Of a stretch of 45,777 bases of DNA, positions 40,086-45,777 are shown piece after piece; the stretch's first letter is position 1; the number at the start of each line of letters is the position of its first letter. This stretch comes from Verrucomicrobiia bacterium. GTDB taxonomy: Bacteria; Verrucomicrobiota; Verrucomicrobiia; JADLBR01. Location: the NCBI GenBank assembly GCA_020847615.1, contig JADLBR010000341.1, positions 1-45,777 on the forward strand. Reading direction: 5' to 3'. The position numbers and the translations under genes are program-made. Below the pieces are notes generated by a model. The model was not told the DNA's origin. It saw only the letters and a list, made by a program, of their open reading frames with translations, and searched no databases.

Positions 40086-41516
40086 GTGACATCGGCGCAC
40101 TGGTACCTGTTGGCACTCGAGGTGCTAGCCGCCGGTGGCGCGCTCGTCCACGTCATCCTTCGCAAGCGGGATCCCAGGGCCGCGGCCTACTGGATCGCCA
40201 TCATCCTCCTAGTTCCGCTGGCGGGGGCGGCCCTCTACCTCCTGCTCGGCATCAACATCATCCGGCGCAGCGCCCGATTCTACCGAGAGGCCGCCGGCCT
40301 CGACCATGCCGCCGTCGCCGGCGGCGCCGTACCCGCCACCGCCTTCGAGCCGGAGCCCGAGGTCATCGCCATGGGGACGCTCCTCGACAGCCTCCGCAAG
40401 CTATCCCGGCTCGATGCCACATCGGGCAATGCCGTCCATATCCTCCGCAATGGCGATGAGGCCATGCCCGCCATGCTCGAGGCCATCGATCGCGCCCGCG
40501 AGTCGGTCTGCCTGGGCACCTACATCTTCGAGCTCCAGGGCATCGGCTCCCGGTTCGTCGACGCCCTGGAGCGGGCCAAGGGCCGCGGCGTCGAGGTCCG
40601 CGTCATGGTCGATGACGCCGGCACCCGCTACGCGTGGCCGCCGGTCACCACCGAACTGAGGCGGCGCGGCGTGCGGGTCGCCCGCTACATGCCCAACCGC
40701 TTCATCCTGCGCCTGATCACCATGAACATGCGCAACCACCGCAAGATCCTCGTCATCGATGGCCGCGAGGGATTCACCGGCGGCATGAACATCCGACAGG
40801 GCAACATGCTCCTCGAGCGCCCGCGCTACCCCGTGCAGGATATCCACTTCCGCGTGCGCGGCCCAGCCGTGGCCCAGATGCAGCGCATGTTTGCCGAAGA
40901 CTGGCACTTCTGCACCGGCGAGGTCCTCGCCGGCCCGCGCTGGTACCCCGATCTCTCGCCGGTCGGCGACGTCTGCGCCATCGGCATCCCCGACGGCCCC
41001 GATGAGGACCTCGGCGTCATAGCGACCGCCATGGCGTCCGCCCTCGCCGCCGCGACCCAGGAGGTCCGCATCGTCACACCGTACTTCCTGCCAACCCCCC
41101 AGCTCTTCTACGGCCTCGTCGCCTGCGCCCTCCGCGGTGTCGACGTCCGCATCATCGTTCCATCCAAGAACAACATCCCCATCATCAAATGGGCGTCCCG
41201 CACCGTGTACCCGCCCCTCCTCCAGCGCGGCGTGCGCATCTTCGAGTCCGCCCCGCCCTTCGACCACTCCAAGATATTCACCGTCGATGGCAAGTGGGCG
41301 TGCATCGGCTCCACCAACTGGGACCCCCGCAGCCTCCGCCTCAACTTTGAATTCGACCTCGCCTGCTTCGACGAGCCACTCGCCCAGGGCCTCAACCGCG
41401 AGTTCGACGCGAAACTCGCCCTTGCCACCGAGATCACCCCGGCCTCCCTCGAGCACCTGCCACTCCCCGAGCGCTTCCGCAACGGCATCGCCAGGCTCTT
41501 CATCCCCCTCCTCTGA
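40086..41516 (+). CDS. cls: Cardiolipin synthase-like phospholipase D protein
   Basis: The product is predicted to make cardiolipin by transferring a phosphatidyl group at the inner membrane. Two N-terminal membrane helices (about 4-22 and 34-56) precede a linker. Two HKD motifs follow: 'NHRKILVIDGREGFTGGMN', with His218, Lys220 and Asp225, and 'DHSKIFTVDGKWACIGSTNW', with His394, Lys396 and Asp401. The 476-residue length from GTG 40086 fits ClsA. The frame is open to 39960, but that part is repeat DNA. It is transcribed in the same direction as rpoC but separated by 213 bases. Confidence 0.9.
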   Translation: MTSAHWYLLALEVLAAGGALVHVILRKRDPRAAAYWIAIILLVPLAGAALYLLLGINIIRRSARFYREAAGLDHAAVAGGAVPATAFEPEPEVIAMGTLLDSLRKLSRLDATSGNAVHILRNGDEAMPAMLEAIDRARESVCLGTYIFELQGIGSRFVDALERAKGRGVEVRVMVDDAGTRYAWPPVTTELRRRGVRVARYMPNRFILRLITMNMRNHRKILVIDGREGFTGGMNIRQGNMLLERPRYPVQDIHFRVRGPAVAQMQRMFAEDWHFCTGEVLAGPRWYPDLSPVGDVCAIGIPDGPDEDLGVIATAMASALAAATQEVRIVTPYFLPTPQLFYGLVACALRGVDVRIIVPSKNNIPIIKWASRTVYPPLLQRGVRIFESAPPFDHSKIFTVDGKWACIGSTNWDPRSLRLNFEFDLACFDEPLAQGLNREFDAKLALATEITPASLEHLPLPERFRNGIARLFIPLL

Positions 41517-42086
41517 TCCGTAAGGCGGAGATCACTGCCCGCCACCCGCGCCATCAGGCCCACCGTCCCCTCCATCGCCGCCCGCATCCGCCGCGCGCGG
41601 ATCGTCCCCGCCAATCCCTCCAGCGGGCGCCCCATCACCGTCCCAAACAAAAACAGCAGCGCCGGAAACGCCCGGTTCTGCGTGCTCGCCGACACGTCCC
41701 GCTACCCCAGTGCCCCCACGCCCATCCCACACATTGACGCCAAATACTGCCCAATCGCGGATGGCAGGTTCTCGCTTGCCCCCGCTCCCCCATTGCGGCA
41801 GTGTTTTAAAAAACGGGATAGGTGCACACCCCACCCATACAGCGTCTTCTCCGACAGGCGCACCCCGCGCCCCGCCGTCCCGTTCCGCGGCCACAACGCC
41901 GCCCGTCCCACCACTCTTTATCCATTGCACGTCAGTATAATCACACACCCACGCCCCCTCTTCGACCCCACAGCACCCCCGGCGCGGCGTGTCGGTTTTC
42001 ACCCCCCAAACCAGACATTTCGGTCCGCTTTTCCCCCCAAGACAGTCCTTTGGGTCCCCGAAACAACGTTGGGCGACTCACATTTT
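41517..42086. other. Gene-free stretch entering a less GC-rich patch
   Basis: I see no supportable gene. Open frames occur on both strands, but their translations are Gly- or Pro-rich low-complexity sequence without family features. Composition shifts from very GC-rich (41520-41700) to more A/T and pyrimidine-rich sequence after about 41800. A TATAAT occurs at 41936-41941 without a good -35. 'GTTGGGCGAC' (42068-42077), just before the next ORF, matches the integron core-site pattern GTTRRRY. Confidence 0.4.
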
Positions 42087-42320
42087 ATGAACAACACTGA
42101 AAACGAGCCTGTCAGCATCGGCAATTGGATCATCACATTCATTCTTCTCGCCATCCCACTCGTGAACATAATTATGCTCATAGTGTGGGCTGTCGGGGGA
42201 TCAACTCATCCTTCAAAAAAGAGCTATGCTCAGGCATCGCTCATAGTTTTTGGAGCCATAGTTGGCATTGCCACTTTGGCTGCCTTGGTGTTACCGCTGA
42301 TGAGTCATGCCACAAGATAA
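42087..42320 (+). CDS. Small two-helix membrane protein
   Basis: The 77-residue product has two hydrophobic helices: 'WIITFILLAIPLVNIIMLIV' (about 13-32) and 'SLIVFGAIVGIATLAALVLP' (about 51-70). The connecting loop has 'WAVGGSTHPSKKSYAQ'. It resembles a widespread family of small bacterial membrane proteins of unknown function with an IPLVNIIMLxVWA signature (recognised by eye). Codon use and GC content are clearly lower than in the neighbours, suggesting recent acquisition. The start codon lies 12 bases after a GTTRRRY core site. Confidence 0.75.
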   Translation: MNNTENEPVSIGNWIITFILLAIPLVNIIMLIVWAVGGSTHPSKKSYAQASLIVFGAIVGIATLAALVLPLMSHATR

Positions 42321-42335
42321 AACCGAGTTCCCCTG

Positions 42336-42426
42336 ACCCAACAATTGGCTTCAGGCAAGGCCGGGGAGCGCGTTGCTGGTGGCCTCGGCTCATTGGCCCG
42401 GCCTGCCTGAGCCAAAACGTCGCCAC
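42336..42426 (+). repeat. attC-like imperfect palindrome 1
   Basis: ACCCAAC (42336-42342, RYYYAAC pattern) is followed by an arm at 42345-42365 that pairs with 42397-42415 over 19 bp. Two single bases (T42351, A42358) are extrahelical on one arm only, and the loop is about 31 bases. The distal core site is degenerate (CGTCGCC, about 42418-42424). Placement just after the small membrane gene, before the next start codon, fits an integron recombination site. A simple terminator is the alternative. Confidence 0.4.
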
Positions 42427-42456
42427 GCGTAGTCACCGACATAGACATTCTTCTCC

Positions 42457-43530
42457 ATGAGCAAGATCCTGATCCTATCACTCGCCGCTTCTGTGACACT
42501 GTCCGCGCAGGAGGTCCCACTCCAACCGCGTGTTGTGCAGGAGGCGCGGGGCTACAACTCGTGGCCGATGATCCAGGCCATCGGAGAGAAGCTGGTCTGC
42601 GTTTATAGCCGGGGCACGGGGCATACGATCGGTGAAGACGCCCGCGCCGTTTACGCGCGCACGTCCACGGACGGCGGAACGACGTGGACGGCGGAGACGG
42701 TGGTGGCCAACACGCCGGGCTACGGCGAGGTCGAAGTCGGGAAAGGGCTGGATTCCACGGGGGCGATGCTCCTCTGGGTGCGTCGCGTCGGAAGAGAGTG
42801 GCACCACGACCTCTACCGCACCACGGATGGCGTGCAATTCACCCTCGTGGCGACGCCGAAGCTCGCCGTGAGACCCATGCAGGTCACGGACGTCTTCACC
42901 GTCCCGAAGGTCGGGCTGATGGCGCTGTGGTTCGCCGGAGACTATGGGGATAAGCCGACGAACGCGTGGGGCACCTTGACCAGCCGTGACAACGGCGCGC
43001 GTTGGACCCAGACCCCGATCGAGTCCGGGCTGCTCAAGGCGCAGTGGCCGACCGAGCCTGCCGCCGTTTATCTCGGCGAGGGCAGGATTCTCGCCATCGG
43101 TCGGACCGAGGTGAAAGGCGCTCAATTCCAATTGACCTCGACGGACTTTGGCCAGACGTGGATGCGCGCGCCGACCAACATCCGCGATGTCATGGCCTCC
43201 ACACCGAGCCTGATCCTCGACGCCAAGACCGGGCTGCTGAGCCACTATTACTTTCATCGGGGCGCGGGCGTGCTTCGGCGTCGGGTCGTCGCTCCAGGGC
43301 GCGTGTTCAGCCACCCGCTCAACTGGCCGGATTCCGAGCCAGTCGCCGAGGGGAGCAGGGTCCCGTTCGATGCGGGCAACGCCAACGCCACCGCGATCGG
43401 CGATACGCACTACGTCTCCTTTTACTCCGGCAAGGCTCCTGACACCGCCGTCCTGGTGTCCGTGTTCCCGGCGCCGACTGCGGACAGCCCCTCGCGTCCC
43501 GGAGAGCCGCTGAAACTCCAAGAACCATGA
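42457..43530 (+). CDS. Secreted sialidase/BNR-repeat-like beta-propeller protein
   Basis: The 357-residue product has a signal peptide (1-18, ending LSA). Three Asp-box (BNR) motifs follow: 'STDGGTTW' (70-77), 'SRDNGARW' (176-183) and 'STDFGQTW' (228-235), implying a sialidase-type six-bladed propeller. A full set of catalytic Arg/Tyr/Glu residues cannot be confirmed by eye, so it may be a glycosidase or a non-catalytic propeller. The gene lies between two attC-like palindromes and is less GC-rich than the chromosome around it. Asp-box proteins often act on host or algal glycans. Confidence 0.75.
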   Translation: MSKILILSLAASVTLSAQEVPLQPRVVQEARGYNSWPMIQAIGEKLVCVYSRGTGHTIGEDARAVYARTSTDGGTTWTAETVVANTPGYGEVEVGKGLDSTGAMLLWVRRVGREWHHDLYRTTDGVQFTLVATPKLAVRPMQVTDVFTVPKVGLMALWFAGDYGDKPTNAWGTLTSRDNGARWTQTPIESGLLKAQWPTEPAAVYLGEGRILAIGRTEVKGAQFQLTSTDFGQTWMRAPTNIRDVMASTPSLILDAKTGLLSHYYFHRGAGVLRRRVVAPGRVFSHPLNWPDSEPVAEGSRVPFDAGNANATAIGDTHYVSFYSGKAPDTAVLVSVFPAPTADSPSRPGEPLKLQEP

Positions 43531-43538
43531 CCGCAACG

Positions 43539-43629
43539 CCCGACCATGCGCTCAGCGAACCCGGCCCTCGCGCCCTGGTTGCAATCCACGCCTTCCGTGG
43601 GCCGGGACGCGGAGCTTGGGTCGTTCGCC
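43539..43629 (+). repeat. attC-like imperfect palindrome 2
   Basis: GCCCGAC (43539-43545) starts the element and GTTCGCC (43623-43629) ends it. Between them the arm 'GCTCAGCGAACCCGGCCC' pairs with 'GGGCCGGGACGCGGAGC' with bulges, and the outer CGACC pairs with GGTCG. The next ORF starts 10 bases later, as in integron cassettes. The core sites deviate from RYYYAAC/GTTRRRY by one or two bases, so it may be decayed. Confidence 0.42.
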
Positions 43630-43639
43630 GACATCCAAC

Positions 43640-43831
43640 ATGACGATGAATTACAGCGATCCGCCCCCTTTGCTTCTCCGCCTCGCCCTATGGGGTGGCG
43701 CGGCCTGCTTCTGCTGCATGGCCGTGGCGCACTTCTTTGGCCTGAAATACCCGCTCTTGTTCGTCTACCACGACGTTCCCCTCTACGCTCATCAGGACAA
43801 GATCATTTCCTTCGCGGTCGTGGTGGCATAA
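43640..43831 (+). pseudogene. Short ORF resembling the N-terminus of a membrane protein, probably truncated
   Basis: The 63-residue product has one hydrophobic helix ('LALWGGAACFCCMAVAHFFG') followed by 'YPLLFVYHDVPLYAHQDKII', then ends at 'FAVVVA' in the middle of what looks like a second helix. The sequence appears to be the N-terminal part of a larger small-membrane-protein family. The TAA stop coincides with a change to GC-rich DNA before LysE, suggesting a junction. It could be a real short protein, but truncation is more likely. Confidence 0.5.
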
Positions 43832-43876
43832 GGTGGGTTCGGTCAAGGGTTGCCCCGGGCGCGCTCCCTGCGAATA

Positions 43877-44512
43877 ATGGCTTTGCCAGTGACACTCGCG
43901 TCTGAGATCGCATTCCTCGGTGCCTCGGTGGCGCTGACGATCGCGCCTGGGCCCGATAACCTCTTCGTGATCGCGCAGGGGATCTCGCGGGGGCGGCGGG
44001 CGGGGCTGATCACGGCGTGGGGGATGTGCAGCGGCATCACGGTGCACACGCTCGCGGCCGCGGCGGGGATCTCGGCGATCTTCTACACGTCGCCCCTCGC
44101 GTTCCACGCCGTCAAGTATGCGGGGGCCGCGTACCTGCTCTTCTTGGCATGGCGGACCGTGCGATCCAATGGAACGCGGACCGGGGGCGCGGACCCGGGG
44201 TCGCCGTCCCAGCTCGGCCACTTTCGGCGCGGCTTTCTGATGAACGTCCTGAACCCCAAGGTCGCGCTCTTCTTCCTCGCGTTTCTCCCGCAGTTCGTGG
44301 ATCGGGGCGCGGGCCGGATCGGCGCGCAGATGGCCCTGCTGGGCATGCTGTTCATGGTTCAGGCGCTCGTGATCTTCTCCGCGATCGCCTGGTTCTCCGG
44401 CGGGATCGGCGAGCGGCTGAAGCGTCACCCCCGATGGCCCAGGTGCCTCGCGTGGCTATCGGCCGCAGTCTTCGTCGCGCTCGCGCTGCGGCTTGGCCTG
44501 ACTCGAAAATAG
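43877..44512 (+). CDS. LysE/RhtB-family amino-acid exporter
   Basis: This 211-residue membrane protein has about six helices. Family features are 'TIAPGPDNLFVIAQGISRGR' near the start, 'FRRGFLMNVLNPKVALFF' in the middle and a hydrophobic end. It is predicted to export an amino acid or homoserine-lactone-type solute; the substrate is unclear. ATG 43877 begins the family N-terminus; a longer frame from 43850 adds only nine residues. It is followed by repeat A copy 8. Confidence 0.92.
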   Translation: MALPVTLASEIAFLGASVALTIAPGPDNLFVIAQGISRGRRAGLITAWGMCSGITVHTLAAAAGISAIFYTSPLAFHAVKYAGAAYLLFLAWRTVRSNGTRTGGADPGSPSQLGHFRRGFLMNVLNPKVALFFLAFLPQFVDRGAGRIGAQMALLGMLFMVQALVIFSAIAWFSGGIGERLKRHPRWPRCLAWLSAAVFVALALRLGLTRK

Positions 44513-44513
44513 C

Positions 44514-44586
44514 CGAATCGCTTCCCGTAGCCGAACGCGTAAGCGTTTGGGCGCCGAAGCCTCACGGCTTCGGCTGCATTTTCACC
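44514..44586 (+). repeat. Dispersed two-hairpin repeat A, copy 8
   Basis: This complete copy follows the LysE stop by about one base, in the same orientation. Hairpin one is GCCGAACGC (44530-44538), loop GTAA, paired with GCGTTTGGG. Hairpin two is a perfect 9-bp stem, GCCGAAGCC (44553-44561) and GGCTTCGGC (44566-44574), with loop TCAC. The flanking 'GCATTTTC' also matches copy 4. Confidence 0.8.
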
Positions 44587-44654
44587 GCAACGGAGCCCGG
44601 GCGCGTCCGGGGTCCAATCACCCGAGGCGATCGGCCACGGGCTGCCGCCCGGGT

Positions 44655-45551
44655 TCACTTCGCCGGATTGGCGCCCTTGACGCGCATCTTCATCGCGTAG
44701 AGGCCGGTGGTGGCCGTGATGAACAGGGTCTTGTGCCCCGGGCCGCCGAACGAGACATTCGCGCACCACTTCTCGGGCACGTCGATGTGCGCGATCTCCT
44801 TGCCGTTGGGGGCGATGACAAAGACGCCCTTGCCGGTGAGGTAGAGGTTGCCCTCCTCGTCGAGCGTGATCCCGTCGGAGCCCAGCTCGCAGAGGAGCGT
44901 CTTGTCGCCAAGCGATCCGTCGGGCGCGATCGCGAAGCGGTAGGTCTTCTTGGCGCCGATGTCGGCCACGAAGAGGCGTTTGCCGTCGGGCGTGCCGACG
45001 ATGCCGTTGGGCTGGACGAGATCGGTGGTGACCCGCGCGAGGCCCTTGCGGTCGGGCGCGAGCCGATAGACGTGCTGCCCATCCTGCGGCGGGTCCTTGT
45101 GCTGCCACCACGGCCGCTTGTAGAAGGGGTCGGTGAAATACATCGCCCCGGAAGGGTGAACCCAGACGTCGTTGGGGCCATTGAGCGTCTTGCCCTGATA
45201 CTCCCCGAGAATGACGGTGACCTTGCCATCGGGCGCGATGGACCACAGCTCGTTCTTCTCGTCGGCGCAGGCGATGAGCTGGCCCCTCGCATCGAAATAC
45301 ATCCCGTTGGAACGCCCCGCGGGCTGCATGAAGGTCGACAGGCCGCCGGCCGCGGACCATTTCATGATCCGGTCGTTGGGCTGGTCCGTGAAAAACACGT
45401 CGCCGGCCGCGTTCGCCGTGGGGCCCTCGGTGAACTTGAAGTCGCCGGCCAACTTCTCCAGCGCGGCGCCGACGGCTATGGGGCTAGCCTCCTGCGCGGC
45501 GGCTACGCTCGTGGCGAATAGGGTGGCGGCTGCGAAAGCGAGCGTTCTCAT
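44655..45551 (-). CDS. Secreted SMP-30/gluconolactonase-like beta-propeller protein
   Basis: The 298-residue product has an N-terminal signal peptide (1-19). Propeller motifs of the SMP-30/gluconolaconase family follow: 'FTEGPTANAAGDVFFTDQPN', 'GRSNGMYFDARGQLIAC', 'NGPNDVWVHPSGAMYFTDP', 'QPNGIVGTPDGKRLFVAD', and 'SDGITLDEEGNLYLT'. The conserved metal ligands Glu, Asn and Asp appear in those segments. It is predicted to open sugar lactones in the periplasm, plausible beside sulfatase and BMC sugar use. It follows ispF on the same strand by 21 bases. Confidence 0.9.
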   Translation of the reverse strand: MRTLAFAAATLFATSVAAAQEASPIAVGAALEKLAGDFKFTEGPTANAAGDVFFTDQPNDRIMKWSAAGGLSTFMQPAGRSNGMYFDARGQLIACADEKNELWSIAPDGKVTVILGEYQGKTLNGPNDVWVHPSGAMYFTDPFYKRPWWQHKDPPQDGQHVYRLAPDRKGLARVTTDLVQPNGIVGTPDGKRLFVADIGAKKTYRFAIAPDGSLGDKTLLCELGSDGITLDEEGNLYLTGKGVFVIAPNGKEIAHIDVPEKWCANVSFGGPGHKTLFITATTGLYAMKMRVKGANPAK

Positions 45552-45572
45552 GGATGGTGTCCTCCTGTGGTA

Positions 45573-45777
45573 TCACGGCACATCGACCGATGCGGTGGCG
45601 AAGGCGGCGATGCCCTCCTCGCGCCCGATGAAACCCATGCCCTCGTTGGTCGTGGCCTTGAGGTTGACCCGCGCGGCGTCGATCCCCAGCGCCCCGGCGA
45701 TGTGGGCCCGCATGGCGGGCGCGTGCGGCAGGACTTTCGGCGCCTCCGCGATCACGGTGGCATCGACGTTGATGAGC
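45573..45777 (-). CDS. ispF: 2-C-methyl-D-erythritol 2,4-cyclodiphosphate synthase, C-terminal part
   Basis: Only the last 67 or so residues lie in the window; the rest is beyond the right edge. They read '[16 protein letters not shown]', then '[19 protein letters not shown]'-type sequence (here '[19 protein letters not shown]'), and end '[10 protein letters not shown]'. The '[18 protein letters not shown]' segment is diagnostic of IspF in the MEP isoprenoid pathway. It lies upstream of the SMP-30 gene on the same strand. Confidence 0.93.
   Translation of the reverse strand, partial: LINVDATVIAEAPKVLPHAPAMRAHIAGALGIDAARVNLKATTNEGMGFIGREEGIAAFATASVDVP

Noticed and set aside
41532-42002. Minus-strand ORFs and a Pro-rich plus-strand ORF in the 41.5-42.0 kb gap
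   Set aside because: Low-complexity translations, no ribosome site or family match. The plus-strand frame is only the upstream part of the small membrane protein frame.

Overview
This is a GC-rich chromosomal window from a diderm bacterium. Lipid A genes (lpxI, lpxB), a lipoprotein, an OmpA-type envelope protein, a secreted sulfatase and a sialidase-like protein all point to an outer membrane. The 5' third carries a bacterial microcompartment (BMC) locus with the gene content of the Planctomycetes-Verrucomicrobia (PVM) type: DeoR regulator, PduL, BMC-H and EutN/CcmL shell proteins, CoA-acylating aldehyde dehydrogenase, acetate-kinase homologue, class II aldolase and an LDH/MDH-type dehydrogenase. 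I therefore place the organism in or near the PVC superphylum or a similar uncultured lineage. The exact phylum cannot be decided by eye.

Layout. 1-743: no convincing gene; a nest of palindromic repeats, including a composite with long imperfect inverted ends (1-213). 744-9454: BMC operon, read rightward, with a 23S-rRNA-intervening-sequence-type (S23) four-helix-bundle gene inserted between shell and enzyme genes. 9455-11790: a repeat/terminator-like element, a LOG-family protein and a beta-CASP metallo-beta-lactamase. 11816-13489 (-): an unknown protein and a Tat-exported aldo/keto-reductase-like protein. 13586-17023: a peptide-type ABC binding lipoprotein and two permeases with no ATPase beside them. 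17127-18488: sulfatase. 18606-20202 (-): MFS transporter and a small secreted protein. 20306-21274: OmpA-domain coiled-coil protein. 21356-25523 (-): rsmI, lpxB, Gfo/Idh oxidoreductase, lpxI, glutaredoxin. 25604-26449: rsmA. 26711-39872: the canonical tRNA-Thr, tuf, tRNA-Trp, secE, nusG, rplK, rplA, rplJ, rplL, rpoB, rpoC block. 40086-41516: cardiolipin-synthase-like protein. 41517-43850: a less GC-rich patch with small or truncated ORFs and a sialidase-like gene separated by attC-like palindromes (possible integron-cassette remnant). 43877-45777: LysE exporter, SMP-30 lactonase-like protein and the C-terminal end of ispF.

How the BMC genes work together (inferred from the family): the aldolase cleaves a deoxysugar 1-phosphate (fuculose- or rhamnulose-1-phosphate) to DHAP and lactaldehyde. 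The aldehyde dehydrogenase turns the aldehyde into an acyl-CoA, PduL moves the acyl group to phosphate, and the kinase homologue makes ATP and the free acid. The dehydrogenase balances NAD+/NADH. Three enzymes carry similar terminal helices that look like encapsulation peptides. The shell has three BMC-H and three BMC-P proteins and no BMC-T in this window.

The most interesting non-genic signal is a dispersed two-hairpin repeat. It lies just downstream of seven different genes, and in each case its orientation follows the strand of the gene it trails. Next come the S23 insertion flanked by a 15-bp inverted repeat, and the possible cassette array near 42-43.8 kb.
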